Part shown: positions 36,401 through 46,515 of the stretch, one piece after another
Layout: every line of letters begins with the position of its first letter
Numbering within the stretch: position 1 is the stretch's first letter
Source: Pogonophryne albipinna
Lineage: Eukaryota > Chordata > Actinopteri > Perciformes > Artedidraconidae
Assembly (NCBI GenBank): GCA_028583405.1
Contig: CM053257.1
Span: forward strand, 32,049,071 to 32,113,070
DNA length: 64,000 nt
Direction: 5' to 3'
Translations under genes and position numbers: made by a program
Notes under the pieces: model-generated
The model's input: the letters and a program-made list of their open reading frames with translations, nothing else
What the model was told of the DNA's origin: nothing
Databases searched by the model: none

Positions 36401-37199
36401 TTTTAGAGTTTTAGCTAAAGGATCCCTTTGCCGAAATAGCGCCACTGTTGACTGCTCCCTTCTGGACAAAAAGTGTACTGCAGCACCATTGCTCATCCAT
36501 TCCTCGATAGTATAGTGGTCAGTATCCCCGCCTGTCACGCGGGAGACCGGGGTTCAATTCCCCGTCGGGGAGGAAACATTTATTGTTTTTGCGAAAAATA
36601 AGTATGAATGAAAGGGGAAGCAGCAGAGCAGGTTAATAAAATACAATATCTGTAAAGAAACAGTGGAATATGGTGAGAGAAACGCAAAAGAGTTGTGTTA
36701 AGAAACAGTAATAGGGCAAAGACACGTATAGTACAGTTTGGTGAAGAAACAAATAACAGTTCCAAAAAGGAAGCCAGTGAAATTTGGTGAATAGACGCAG
36801 TTAAGAACTATGAGTTACAGTTCGGTGACTAACGCAGTAGAGTACAGAATAAAGAATCGTGACCCATACTCAAACTGTTTTGGTGTCAACAAAATATCAC
36901 AACATATTCTCTCCTTTGTATCCCGCCCAGGCACAATCCTGATGATGTCGCTGTGTGAGGTGGTGCATGTTTACGAGTTCCTGCCGTCCCGCAGAAAGAC
37001 AGAGCTGTGCCATTACTACCAGCGTTTCTACGACGCCGCCTGCACACTGGGCGCATATCACCCTCTGCTGTACGAGAAAAATCTGGTCAAGCGGATGAAC
37101 CAGGGGTCAGACCCCGACATCTACACCCATGGACGTGTCACCCTGCCTGGGTTCAGACATCTGAACTGTACCCACACTGCCGGAGTAAACAACCACTGA
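27259..37199 (+). CDS. st6gal1: Beta-galactoside alpha-2,6-sialyltransferase
   Basis: This enzyme transfers sialic acid from CMP-Neu5Ac to terminal galactose in alpha-2,6 linkage on glycoproteins in the Golgi. CDS exons: 27259-27450, 29521-29889, 30486-30750, 31444-31541, 31628-31729, 34290-34464 and 36931-37199 (1,470 nt, 489 residues). Residues about 17-37 form the signal anchor of a type II membrane protein, followed by a long basic stem. Sialylmotif L starts at C257 ('[10 protein letters not shown]') and runs to about 305. Motif S is near 393-415 ('NPPSSGLLG...MMSLC'). The H-x4-E motif is H444/E449 in 'AYHPLLYEK'. All exon phases agree. The end '[10 protein letters not shown]...LPGFR' favours ST6GAL1 over ST6GAL2, though the length (human ST6GAL1 406, ST6GAL2 529) leaves room for a fish-specific paralogue. 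The exon 3 donor is GC. A 5' UTR exon must lie upstream of the acceptor at 27243. Confidence 0.9.
27529..28336. mobile_element. hAT element inserted in another transposon's end
   Basis: CAGTGGTTCCCAACCTGG at the left and AAGGTTGGGAACCACTG at the right are inverted partners. It interrupts the inverted end of the 27515-28920 element. The 8-bp target copies are not clean (CCCTAGGG against CAGGGGAC). No transposase. Confidence 0.7.
28450..28600 (+). pseudogene. Fragment of an integrase-like transposase
   Basis: The peptide '[20 protein letters not shown]' followed by '[17 protein letters not shown]' looks like the N-terminal helix-turn-helix of fish transposon proteins that carry an integrase-type catalytic core. 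The core itself is missing. The family is from memory of the pattern and is uncertain. Confidence 0.45.
28929..29154 (+). repeat. L2-type LINE 3' fragment
   Basis: 'caatccctcaaaactcaccg' and 'cttgccttcaactcctaatc' come from the last codons of an L2 reverse transcriptase. The stretch continues to 'gtaaagcgctttgagcac', 'aaaagcgcaatataaatc' and ATT repeats. Confidence 0.7.
29521..29889 (+). CDS. st6gal1: st6gal1 coding exon 2 (residues 65-187)
   Basis: It encodes the lumenal stem, rich in Pro, Lys and Arg, and ends '...LRKVVQNYQ'. Acceptor ccctcag and donor CAG|gtaaga, both phase 0. The stem is the least conserved part of the family, which fits the weak resemblance to other sialyltransferases. 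Confidence 0.85.
30486..30750 (+). CDS. st6gal1: st6gal1 coding exon 3 (residues 188-275)
   Basis: It starts at [11 protein letters not shown] and carries the start of sialylmotif L (C257 onward). The acceptor is tctgacag. The only junction that keeps the frame and motif is after ATAG at 30750, where the intron begins GCGAGA. This is a GC donor, phase 1. Confidence 0.88.
30791..31296. mobile_element. Degenerate TTAA element in st6gal1 intron 3
   Basis: TTAA at 30787-30790 is followed by AGGACCCCTTTTA. The far end GCATAATAGGTGACCT is followed by TTAA at 31297-31300. The interior shares 'cagccctgtttcaaaagtgc'-like sequence with the 26659 copy. A 147-bp miniature element is nested inside. It starts 40 bases after the GC donor. 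Confidence 0.6.
30885..31031. mobile_element. Short miniature element (Harbinger-like ends)
   Basis: Ends GGCGCTTTCACACCGGAG and TTGGTGTGAAAGCGC bound 147 bases that match the start of the 1281 element. The three bases outside each end are TTA (left) and GTA (right), so a target duplication is not certain. Confidence 0.65.
31444..31541 (+). CDS. st6gal1: st6gal1 coding exon 4 (residues 276-308)
   Basis: The acceptor aaattacag is followed by AC, which completes the split aspartate codon. It encodes '[19 protein letters not shown]' and the rest of sialylmotif L. The donor is CAG|gtaaac, phase 0. Confidence 0.9.
31628..31729 (+). CDS. st6gal1: st6gal1 coding exon 5 (residues 309-342)
   Basis: The acceptor gttaaaag has only a weak polypyrimidine tract. 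It encodes '[20 protein letters not shown]' and then WDP, which aligns with the ST6GAL1 segment between the two sialylmotifs. The donor is CAG|gtgtgt, phase 0. Confidence 0.87.
31773..31962 (+). repeat. Left copy of about 190-bp direct repeat around a LINE
   Basis: It starts TAATGCTGCATTCACGACAT and is repeated with about 10% divergence at 34054-34239. The two copies sit exactly at the two sides of the LINE at 31969-34053, in st6gal1 intron 5. Confidence 0.85.
31969..34053 (+). mobile_element. 5'-truncated LINE split by an hAT
   Basis: The body encodes an L2-like reverse transcriptase C-terminus: '[20 protein letters not shown]', then after the hAT '[20 protein letters not shown]' and '[15 protein letters not shown]'. 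The tail 'ggggctatacaaaatcttg' with TTGAT repeats ends at 34053. The hAT at 32229-33659 splits the frame within a HNAS codon run. Confidence 0.75.
32229..33659. mobile_element. hAT element with perfect 8-bp duplication
   Basis: Ends TAGGGGTGGGCGATATGACG and CAATATCGCCCACCCCTA are flanked by AATGCAAG on both sides (32221-32228 and 33660-33667). The sub-terminal parts repeat ATATCG motifs. No transposase in 1,431 bases. Confidence 0.85.
34054..34239 (+). repeat. Right copy of about 190-bp direct repeat around a LINE
   Basis: The partner of 31773-31962 starts directly after the LINE tail and ends just before the polypyrimidine tract of exon 6. Small deletions distinguish it from the left copy. 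Confidence 0.85.
34290..34464 (+). CDS. st6gal1: st6gal1 coding exon 6 (residues 343-400)
   Basis: The acceptor is cccttatag. It encodes '[20 protein letters not shown]' and the first half of sialylmotif S ('NPPSSGLL'). An N-glycosylation sequon NRT lies at 345. The donor is CTTG|gtatgc, phase 1. This exon follows a 2.5-kb intron filled by a LINE and an hAT. Confidence 0.9.
34690..35060. repeat. AGTA-rich hAT fragment and LINE-like tail
   Basis: 'gtacttaagtaaaagtagaa' and 'tcctgcattcaaaatgtgac' match the inner part of the AGTA-rich hAT family (compare 46975-47045). The following AT-rich part looks like a minus-strand retroposon tail. No ends were paired. Confidence 0.45.
35337..35408 (+). 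tRNA. tRNA-Asp (anticodon GTC), copy 1
   Basis: The 72-base gene folds as a standard cloverleaf. The acceptor pairs TCCTCGA with TCGGGGA plus discriminator G. The anticodon stem CCCGC/GCGGG surrounds CTGTCAC with anticodon GTC. The T arm is CCGGG-GTTCAAT-TCCCCG, giving a B box GGTTCAATTCC. The A box lies in TAGTATAGTGG. It has the usual vertebrate tRNA-Asp sequence, with a paired A-T exchange at the base of the acceptor stem. A T run follows 14 bases downstream. It lies in the last st6gal1 intron, same strand. Confidence 0.95.
36098..36178 (+). pseudogene. Decayed partial copy of st6gal1 exon 7
   Basis: It repeats about 80 bases of the real exon (from CCTGATGATGTCGCTGTGTG, true copy at 36939-37019). 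A two-base deletion (GAGGTGTGCATG for GAGGTGGTGCATG) shifts the frame, and the segment holding the acceptor and first bases of the exon (tcccgcccaggcacaat) is missing. It cannot be spliced as a replacement exon. Confidence 0.85.
36309..37019 (+). repeat. Duplication unit 2 (tRNA-Asp plus real exon 7)
   Basis: The partner of 35128-36178. Shared landmarks in order: 'tgcaggagcaaacagctctc', 'ttacatccgtagtgatttag', the tRNA gene, 'aggaaacatttattg', 'aagaaacaaataacagttcc', 'aactgttttggtgtc' and the start of exon 7. Confidence 0.8.
36501..36572 (+). tRNA. tRNA-Asp (anticodon GTC), copy 2
   Basis: Identical over all 72 bases to copy 1 at 35337, although the surrounding duplicated sequence has diverged by substitutions and indels. 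The same downstream 'aggaaacatttattg' and T run follow, which can serve RNA polymerase III termination. Confidence 0.95.
36931..37199 (+). CDS. st6gal1: st6gal1 coding exon 7 (residues 401-489)
   Basis: The acceptor is cccgcccag. It encodes the end of motif S ('GTILMMSLC', C409), then '[17 protein letters not shown]', the H-x4-E motif (H444, E449) and 'LPGFRHLNC' before a short tail ending NNH and TGA. A decayed partial copy of this exon lies 830 bases upstream. Confidence 0.92.
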
Positions 37200-37790
37200 C
37201 TTGAAAATACAAAAGGAAAGCACACAAACACAAACATATGAAGCAAAGCAGATACCTGCATGTAAACATGAGGACAGACGCATGAACATTTCATTCTCAC
37301 TGCCGAAACAAAAGGAACGCTGTGCCACTCACTAGAAATATTACATGTAACATCAGGCTGCAAACACGTGACACACACACACACACACACACAGTCCAAT
37401 TAACTAATAGATGTGCCTGCTGTTCATACCTACATACATACATGACCTATAAAGGACGTTTTATTGATAATCCCTGTTCATCCCTGAATATACATCCCTT
37501 ACAAAAGGAGCATATCGCTGTTTTAACCATGTATGTAAAAATCATGTATTTTAATGTTAATATTTTGTGTTTTCCAAACGGAACTAGCAGGTTTTTGATG
37601 TCTTCCAGAAAAACAATCAACACCACTGACAACATTTATACAAGCTATACTTCCAACAACTACTGACAAGAAGCATGATACACATATATATCGATGTATC
37701 AAAAAGGTCAAATCACCCAAAAGACATGTGGTATGCTTTGGAAACAGAACATGATTATGATGTTTAATTTGCGGTTTATTGGAATGAAAC
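37200..37790. other. st6gal1 3' UTR and flank
   Basis: It starts right after the stop codon. No clear AATAAA signal was found before the hAT at 37791, so the transcript end is unknown. A short AC repeat lies at 37372-37392. Confidence 0.4.
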
Positions 37791-38418
37791 TAGGGCTGCA
37801 CGATTTTGGGAAAAAATCTAATTGCAATTTTTCTGACAAATATTGCGATTCGAATTGCGATATTTGTTTTTAAGCGACCCAACGGAAGTTTATTGTAAAA
37901 TGCGGCCAGAACTCCGGCTAGGAAGGTCGTATCAACGTGCTCCCGTCTCTAGCACCCCCGCAGCCCGAGCTACGAGTGAAAACACTAAACTTACATGAAA
38001 CTTCCGTTGGGTTGCTTTAAAGTCAAGCTTCAGTTTAAGATTCACCCTGTAATAGAAACACGTGATGGAGCATTACTAACCTGACTCAGGAACCATCTAG
38101 GAAAGCTCCATTGGAAGCCATTTGGAAAGGGCAGGCACTTTCAAAAGCACTTGGCAGGTGATTGGATCAATCTGTCGATCACCTTCTATCATGGGCTACT
38201 TCTGATTGATTAACAATGGCTGGTACATGTGGAGCACAGCACTTCTGATTGGTGTGGATGACTGACACACAATAAAAAAAACAAAAGTAAAAAAATATAT
38301 ATATATATTATAAAAAAATAAAAAAAAATGTTTAAAAAAATCGTAGGCTTTGTGATTTGATAATCGCATCGTTTCAAATCGCGATTTCGATTTAAAATCG
38401 ATTAATCGTTCAGCCCTA
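37791..38418. mobile_element. hAT miniature element, perfect 8-bp duplication
   Basis: Ends TAGGGCTGCACGATTTTGGG and ATTAATCGTTCAGCCCTA are flanked by AATGAAAC on both sides (37783-37790 and 38419-38426). No coding capacity. Confidence 0.88.
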
Positions 38419-38426
38419 AATGAAAC

Positions 38427-41400
38427 ATGTTAACATCAGCACTATGGTCGTTTTATCTAATTTCATCGTCGTCCTAAGCCAACCAAAGTCTTAAACTGAC
38501 CTGCTGAAGAAGTTAAGAAATTATCCAAATTGATCTCATTACTCAAACTAACAAAACAACAACAACCAGGTAAATAACTCAATGTAAATATTGTATTTAC
38601 ATATTTTAAACCGAATCACAAAAGCTGATTTCCTTTTGAATGTTATTTCACTTAAAGCACGACTTTCCTGAAAGCCTGATAGTTTGTTGGTAGAATCTAG
38701 ATCGGTTTTGTATCTGTTTTTCACTGCCGACACTGCTTCCCTAACATCTGATGATACTGAGGAAAGAGCTGATTCAGTTCTGTTACTCAGCTCAATTTGA
38801 ATTTAGTCTTAGTACAATCATAGGGCACTTGCTTATGAATGCCACATAAAACACTTCTACTTTGCTCTGGTTTCAGACAAGTTTCCTGTAGCTAGGATTT
38901 CAGTTTTGGGAATTTGTTAAGGCTCTATTTTCAGGGCTTGAACTTCCTTTTTAAAACAGCAAAACATCTTAGCTTGAAGTCAGCGGTTTTATCCAAGTGT
39001 GTGTTTTTTCTCATACTTTAATTGCTGTAATGAGTTGTGAGTCACAGTAGGAGGACGCCAACTTTAACGCCAGTCCAATTAGAAAATGTATCTCCTCTCC
39101 CAAATACGCTGGGAATGAGTGGATAAAACATATAACGCCAGCTTGCCGTTTGTTTGAAACTCAAATACCTAAATGACTTGAGAGCATGGTTCTCAGCAAC
39201 TAATAAGATATAACAGGTATAACAAGTCTTACATGTACCTGATACGTTTGGTTGTGAAGGACCGAGAAGAGTAGAAATGTCTCTACTTTAAGGTGATACA
39301 GTGTGAACAAAGATATTTACAGAAATGTCCTGGAAACACTTGCGTTGTGTTATTGTGGACACGGTCAGAGGGAACACAAATCAAAACAGGAAGTAAACGG
39401 CCTTAGAATGGAATATAATCTATTAGATGTATACACAATATACAGTAAACATATGGAGGTTGTTGCCCAAGTGAATCAACGTCCACACGAAGCTCAAATT
39501 ATCTCCTAAAAACATACAACATGTGAATCAGACATCTATCTAGTTGCCTGACATATTTTTCTTCTCCTGCTAGTCTTTTTTTGCTAAAACACACACTGTT
39601 CTGGATCAACATAGACGATCTCTGATGAATGTCTCGACATGAAACACAAACACACAAACCTCACTAAATCTATTTGTATTAAAGAAAATAATGCCTGCCT
39701 GATTAAACTTCACTTATCCAAGAATCCAGTTTTTTAAAAATGAAGTCAAACCAATGTTTTGTACCCACATAGTCAAACCTGTTACAACCCGTTCCCTGTA
39801 GTCTTCTTCTCATAATTCTTATATAATGTAGCATTAATACCCAGGAGGGCGGTCTTCAATGTGATTCTGTTACACAGCCATATAAAGCAGAGTTTTATTA
39901 ATATAAATATTCATAAACTACTAACGACAATTAATATATATATACGTTCCTTTTAGTTATTGGTAACTTTTGGTCTGAGTTAAGGGAGAGTTCATTTAAT
40001 ATCATGCAGCTTCAGACCTTCGATATCAAAGATCTGTTTAATTGATCTTGCAAAACTTGTCAAAATAACCTTGCAGCTAAAGCTAGTTAGCTAGCCTGTT
40101 GACTTTAAAAGGCAGAGAGCGCCACAGTTTAAACATTCATTAGAAAAGGAACTAATGTGCGCCACAGCTTTGAGTAGAATATGTTTTTTGCTGTTCATAT
40201 TTTCCCAACTCTGTGTCCGTAGATGTTTCCAGAACTACAACTATTTTAACACACCTGCATCAATGTTGTGTTTTCAGTATTGATCGCAGTAGGAAATAGC
40301 CTCAAGGGTATTTTGACTTTTTTTCAGCATGTAAATAAAATATTCTCCAGAGTAGTGAAGCAACAAGAAGAAGTCTATACATCTCTGATAAACAGAGAAT
40401 TGTCCGCATGGCAAGAATCCTGCTTTTTATCCCATTATTTTCCTCCTGCGTATTGATATTAGCATTACTACATGCGAACCAGCTCATTAGCATGCACACA
40501 AACACAATGAGCCTGGACTGTACAGGGTGAGTGTGATGCTCCTTAATTGTTATATGTGTCTAAAATATTAGATTTTTTATAACAAACTTTACGGCATACA
40601 AATAGTAAATCAAACATCAACATTTTACAATATTTAAAGATAGACTAGTCCCAAGTTTATCACATGTCAAAATGTTTTGGTCATTTGATTAATTTCTGAA
40701 AGATGTGCACCACTGAAGTGTCTTACACTGTTCAGTAAAGGGAGACACTGTACAATGTTATTATTGATCTGTTGTTGTGGGAGTTAATGGATCCTTCATT
40801 TTATGAATCCTTTCTACATTAAAACCACTTGTTTGCTATGCACTGTCTGCTCACACTGAACGTAAACATAAAATGTTGACAACAAAAAGATAAAGGCAGC
40901 TTTGTGTGATTCTACTGATTATGAACCAAAGTAGTAAAAGACAAATATCGAGCGGCAGAAAGCTTCAACTAAAATAAAATAATTTACGACTGAATTTCTG
41001 TGAAAATCTGCAAGAAATTACTATTTATTTCTTGTTTCCATCCACTACTGTAATGTGGGATACAGTTCCACAGTTGGTGGGGGAAATTCTCCAGTCAGTG
41101 CCATAAAGAACCGAAAAGGGGGAAATTATTCATTGTACTTTGTTCAGTTGTGGTTTTGTGGATAAACTAACTTTTTTACTTTAGCCAAGCACAAAAACCT
41201 TAGATTTTTTTTATTGAAATTCACATTTTCATCAAGGTTTTTGGATTGACAATGTGAAAAAAATGCACATGAAAAAGGTGGATGGGATTGAAACTACGAC
41301 TACTTCAGCCGTTTAATTTGTTTTCATTCATACGCATATTTTACTCTACAGACATTATAATCTTATAATCATGTCAATATCGCCAATGTTTTAAGTTTCA

Positions 41401-43794
41401 TCATGAACGGCTCCGCTAATGTTTTTCTAATAACTTCAGTTTGATGTTCTTACTTTACTTCATTGTTTATTCGGGAGGCAAACACATGAATAATTAAGAA
41501 CTTTTTCTCCCTATGCAGTTCTATTGTTGTTCCAACTCCTGCTCATTTAATTTGTGTGAAACCTTTTTATTTAAGCTTACAGATATGTGTCTGCTTTGCC
41601 TTCATCCTCTTGCTTTCTTAAAAGAGGGTTAGGGTTAGTTAAGCTGTTAACTATGGTTTAATGTGGTTGATTGTATTTGTTATTTCTCCTGGAGTCTTCA
41701 CTTGATCCACCCACTTCTATAAGCATGTTGCTTTTTCTTAAGTTCAGTTTTCTTTACATTTTTAAGAAACATCAGTAACTATGTGTTAATGACAAATGTA
41801 CACTTTGCTTTCCTCAAGGACAAGAAATAGCTCATCGACTATTTGATAGATTTGAACTAAATCTGGGTTACACCGTTATGTTCGCCTCAGGATAAATGGT
41901 AACAAATGTGATAACTCTAAACAGGTTTAAATAAAACAAATCTGAGCAGATGCAGTTTAGGTTTATTTTGAAGTATGTCACCACTGAATTAAGATGCTCA
42001 CTTCAATTCACACAGGTTTAGAAACACAATTACTTTTCTGTTTATATATCAGTATGTTTCCAACACAGCATGTTAAATTACATTTCTAAAATATTGTGAT
42101 TAATATTATTGTTGTTTTTCAAGGATTCAGTGAACTGACTACATTGTGTTTTGTTGATGATTTTATGTGTCATGTCAGCCATTCTGTCTGTACAGTATGT
42201 GAGCAGGAGGTTGAGACGATCACATGTCTGGGTGGGAAGAAGCACATTTATGTATTTGTAACTCATCAATCAATAAATACCTGACAACTGAAAGGCTCTT
42301 GAAATAATTATTGAATATAGAGGGTGTGGTGACTATTGCCACTCAATATCCCCATGGATTGAAAATGTGACTTTTAGTTAGACGCGTGCACTCTCAAATT
42401 ACGACCACAACATTCTTGCTATTAATACCATTTATATAAACCAGTTTTTGCAAACTGTTTGCTCACACAGCCTCTATCACCCGCACCTGTGCTGGTGGGA
42501 CCACCTGAATACCCTGTGCCCCATTGCACCATCTACTGCTCAAAACAAACAACAAAAACATACCAAATGGGCACAACAGAGGGAATTTAAAGAAGAGAAA
42601 ATACTGAATAACTTCACGTTTAAAGTAGTATTTTTCACTGCAGACGTAGAAGTAATTAAGCTTTTCAGTAGTATTGGCCACATTTGGTTGTCTACAACAT
42701 ATCCTAAAAATACAAAAGAAAATTTGACTACAATTACTTTAATGGAAATGATTGTCCTGTTTTAGAGTTACATTCATATTAAGTATATATTTTATAATTA
42801 TTACTGATGCATTAACATGTAAGCAGCATTTCGCTTTTGTAACTGGTGGAGTTAAAGACGTTTACCGACTTCATAAAATGTTGGGTGGTTATATCCAGAA
42901 TAATACATTTTAAATTACAAAATGGCTGTATGTGTTGTCTGTAATATGTTTATCTAAAGTAACTGGTAACTTTTATTTTCAGATAAATGTCAAGAATTAA
43001 AAGTATGATGTTTAATACAAATGACAGTGGAGTGTTAACCAGTAGAAAATGAGAGGAGAGTGTTATTCAATACTTGAGTAAATGTAAGTAGTAAGATTAA
43101 GCAGAATAAAGACATGTGTGTGACACAAAACATTTCAATCAATCAATCAAAATGTATTTATAGCCCAATTAATATGACACGCATTTTACTTTTGTCTTAC
43201 TGGACTATAGAGTTTGTACAGAATATGAATACGACACTTCTACAGTTGTTATCAAATTCGAGTACCATCATAAGATGTTGAGGATCAAAATATATGCTTT
43301 TTTTTGTCTACATCGTACACCCTCGCTGTGGAGGCGAAAAAAAGCACATTTGGCCCAAAACACAAGAAGTTGCTGTAACACGCCCATATATACTCCTATC
43401 ACGTTTATAACACGTTATTACATTTATTCAAGTCGCTATTAACAATAATATGATTGATACGCCAATGTACATTGAAACTAATTTGAACTGCTAACGGACA
43501 AGCTAACGTTAACATTAGCTAACGAGCTAAAGTTAACTTTAGCTAACCAACGTATGTGCTATTTAATGTTACCGTAATAACACGATAGCTACACGACACC
43601 TGTCACAACTTCCTTTGTCTAATGTTAGCTAGCTAATGGCAGAGAGTGAATGCACAAAAGTCAGACATGAAATATACTCACTGTTAAATTGATATGATTG
43701 CCTCATGACTGTAAAAGCTGTTTCTTGGTACATGACGGCTCACGAAACTTCAGCTCAATAGTTTTAGCGCCCAGCTAACGGCCATCGTCACGGC
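38427..43794. other. Long non-coding interval
   Basis: No exon, RNA gene or complete transposon was recognised in 5.4 kb. A minus-strand LINE tail made of CAAT repeats lies at 43136-43165. 'gctaacgttaac'-like repeats occur near 43495-43555. The open frames here are short and show no family pattern. Confidence 0.5.
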
Positions 43795-44001
43795 CAGGTG
43801 TTGCCAGATACGATTTACAGATTGTCACAATTTAAAACCTGCCCAAATCATAACGTTGACAGAAACCAACGCAAAACTGTAATAGTAAACCATTGCATAT
43901 ACAACTCATACATGTATATATTTTAAAAATAAGATAACTCGTAAACGACGCTATTTTTAGTAGCCCAAAAGGGTAGAAACAAGCCAAATCTGGCAACGCT
44001 G
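43795..44001. mobile_element. Short inverted-repeat element
   Basis: CAGGTGTTGCCAGATA at the left and ATCTGGCAACGCTG at the right are inverted partners over 207 bases. No target duplication was found, so the superfamily is open. Confidence 0.5.
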
Positions 44002-44985
44002 AGTACAACCAGCCTCATGTGCATTGGATTTAAGTTCAATAAAAACATAAAATAAATAGTATTAATTCAAGTGAACGCCGAATGCTAAATACAGAACAAC
44101 TACCGTATCATTCATTCCGTTACAAAATAAGTGTGTCAACCCGGTTTCGAACTAGATAGGCTACTGTTCATACATGACAACTACTCCAATAGGCCTACGG
44201 ACATTGATAAAAGTGGCCATGTCACATAAACTACTTCGAAATCCTTCGTTATTTAGGGTTATAGAGAGGTGCGGTGAACATGCATGAATGGACACGCTAT
44301 GCGCCCACAGGGATTAAAACCCTCGGGGCAAGAAACATGAAAATAAACTAAATAAATAGATTATTCAAATAAAGTTTAAATGAAAGGTAGACATAGGTTT
44401 ATTTTAGATGGAACAATTAGTGATTGTTGCAGAACATATATTGTATTTAGACTTAGACATGAGAGTAGCTATGTTTTTAGAAACAATGATAACATACTGT
44501 ATTGCTATGCAAGCTTTTTTATTTTTTATTTATTTTCATCTATTCAATTATACATGAACATCATACATTTGACAACAGACAAAGTCCAGGGGCAGACATA
44601 CAAAGCAACAAGACATTAAATAAAGAAAAAAGAAACAAAGGAAAGAAAAATACTTTGTGATACTTCAGATTAAATATTTTTTAAATATCAAATTAGTTTG
44701 GATTGCATTGTTATTCTTATTCTAATGTTTTGAATAGTGCTAATATATTGTTGAAATTCTTGATCAAAATGTACAAAATGCGGTTTGGAGTCAGCCCATT
44801 TCTTTTTATGGATATTAAATTTCCCTAAAAATACAATTAACTGCAAAAAAAGACAAAATCTGCATCCATACTATCATCCCTGAAGTACATACGAATGTCT
44901 TTGTCCTGGAGTTGAACCTTTTGTCCCGTCTTTTTCCAAATAAAACATTCTGTATTGCTATGCAGCTGTCCCTTTTACATACACA
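44002..44985. other. Non-coding stretch
   Basis: AT-rich. No gene was seen. The 44500-44930 portion resembles a decayed minus-strand retroelement tail, but too weakly to name. Confidence 0.4.
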
Positions 44986-45310
44986 GTCTATGACAGTGAC
45001 CACCAACTGGCGGCCCGCGGGCCACATCCGGCCCGCCAGACATTCTCATCCGGCCCGCACGACGGGGGTGACTGTGGCCCCCCACCCATTTTTTTTTACG
45101 TCTCGTGAGTAAGGTGCAGTACCGGAGTCCAACAGAGAGGCAGCAGCTGCGGGACAGTAGACTGCGTACTGCGAAACCTCCCCTTCCTTGAAGAAGAAGA
45201 AGTGATCCTTGTTGTGAAGAGTCTGCTTTGTGCGCTCCGCACCACAGCAGCAGCCCCGCTGCGACAGAGTCCAACAGAGAGGCAGGAGCTGCGGGACAGT
45301 AGCCTAGAAG

Positions 45311-46214
45311 CAGGGTTGGGTTGTAACGGAATATATGTAACGGCGTTACGTAATCAGAATACAAAAATCAAGTAGGCTAAGTGTATTCAGCTGGCGTTAC
45401 ATTTGAAAAACGAGTAATCTGATTACAGTTACTTTCGTAAACCTGAAGTGAATACATTTTGGAATACTTATTGGAATTATTGGTGGAAAAGTTTCCTCAC
45501 AAAATGTAATATTCATTACCGGCAGAACTGTGTGCACACTGCACGGCGCTGCAGCATGTCTGTGAGCAAGAGAGAGATGCAGCGTGTCTGTGAGGCCCCG
45601 CCCCCGCACGCAGATGAGAGAGAGAGAGATCTCTTTTAAACTATATTGAAAGTTAGAAACGGAGATGGTTCGATAAAATGTGCAAGATAACGTTTATGTA
45701 GCATTTCATAACGGGATCAAATCAAAGTGAATGGCCTGCTGCTGCTGAATGCATGGGGCAAGTGACTGGAACAAGTTTTAAAAGTTATTACATCGTTTCA
45801 GATAATAATAATAATAATAATGATAATTCATTCTATTTAGGGGCGCCTTTCAAAGCACCCAAGGACACCTTACAATTCATAACATATTCTAAGGAAAGGT
45901 TTACAGTAGGAGAATGCAGTCCGGGTGATGTTTTTTATGTGGGGTGCAGATGAGAGGGAGCTGTCCAGAATGACACCAAGATGTTGTGTTTGAGTTCTTG
46001 ATACGCCATTAAAACAGTAAAACAAGTGTCTCCTGCTCACCAAAACATACCCATCTGTTATGGAAAAAGAAAGTATTCCAAAAGTATTCTAAAAGTAACC
46101 TGAACACGTTACTTTTATAAGACACGTAACTGTAACTGTATTCTGATTACTTTCAGAGCATGTATTCAGTAATCAGTAACTGATTACATTTACAAAGTAA
46201 CCCTCCCAACCCTG
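45311..46214. mobile_element. Inner hAT element, perfect 8-bp duplication
   Basis: Ends CAGGGTTGGGTTGTAACGG and GTAACCCTCCCAACCCTG are flanked by CCTAGAAG on both sides (45303-45310 and 46215-46222). Near each end TAACTGTAATC-type motifs recur. A LINE fragment lies at 45798-45990. Confidence 0.88.
45798..45990 (-). repeat. LINE 3' fragment inside the inner hAT
   Basis: In plus-strand view, AAT repeats are followed by 'tttcaaagcacccaaggaca'. This continues to 'gagctgtccagaatgac', typical of an antisense L2-like reverse transcriptase end. Confidence 0.5.
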
Positions 46215-46515
46215 CCTAGAAGTGATCCTTCGTTAGCGTGAAGAGTCTGCTAAGCTTTATGCAGTACCTGTACCCCCCCCCCCCCCCCCGGCCCGCGATA
46301 GTGTCTATTGGATACATTTTGGCCCTTGGACAAATGTAGTTGGTGATCCCTGGTCTATGAGCTGTCCTCTTCAGCAACAGGCTCTGTGTTTTGTGTGACA
46401 GTCTGTACCATTAATAGCTATATGTCTCCACCTAGTGGCTGACTCACATCCAACAAAAACACTGCTAACTCACTTTTTAGTTTATGCTGCTGCTAATCTT
46501 GACTTGATTTGTTCT

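Larger units (their letters stand above)
44994..46352. mobile_element. hAT element hosting a second hAT
   Basis: Ends CAGTGACCACCAACTGGCGG and TAGTTGGTGATCCCTG are flanked by GTCTATGA on both sides (44986-44993 and 46353-46360). Inside, a block starting GTCCAACAGAGAGGCAG is repeated (45126 and 45269), and another hAT occupies 45311-46214. No transposase. Confidence 0.85.

Noticed and set aside
43490..43640. 'gctaacgttaac' repeats as a regulatory or satellite array
   Set aside because: They are short, irregular and common in fish DNA, with no defined unit or function.
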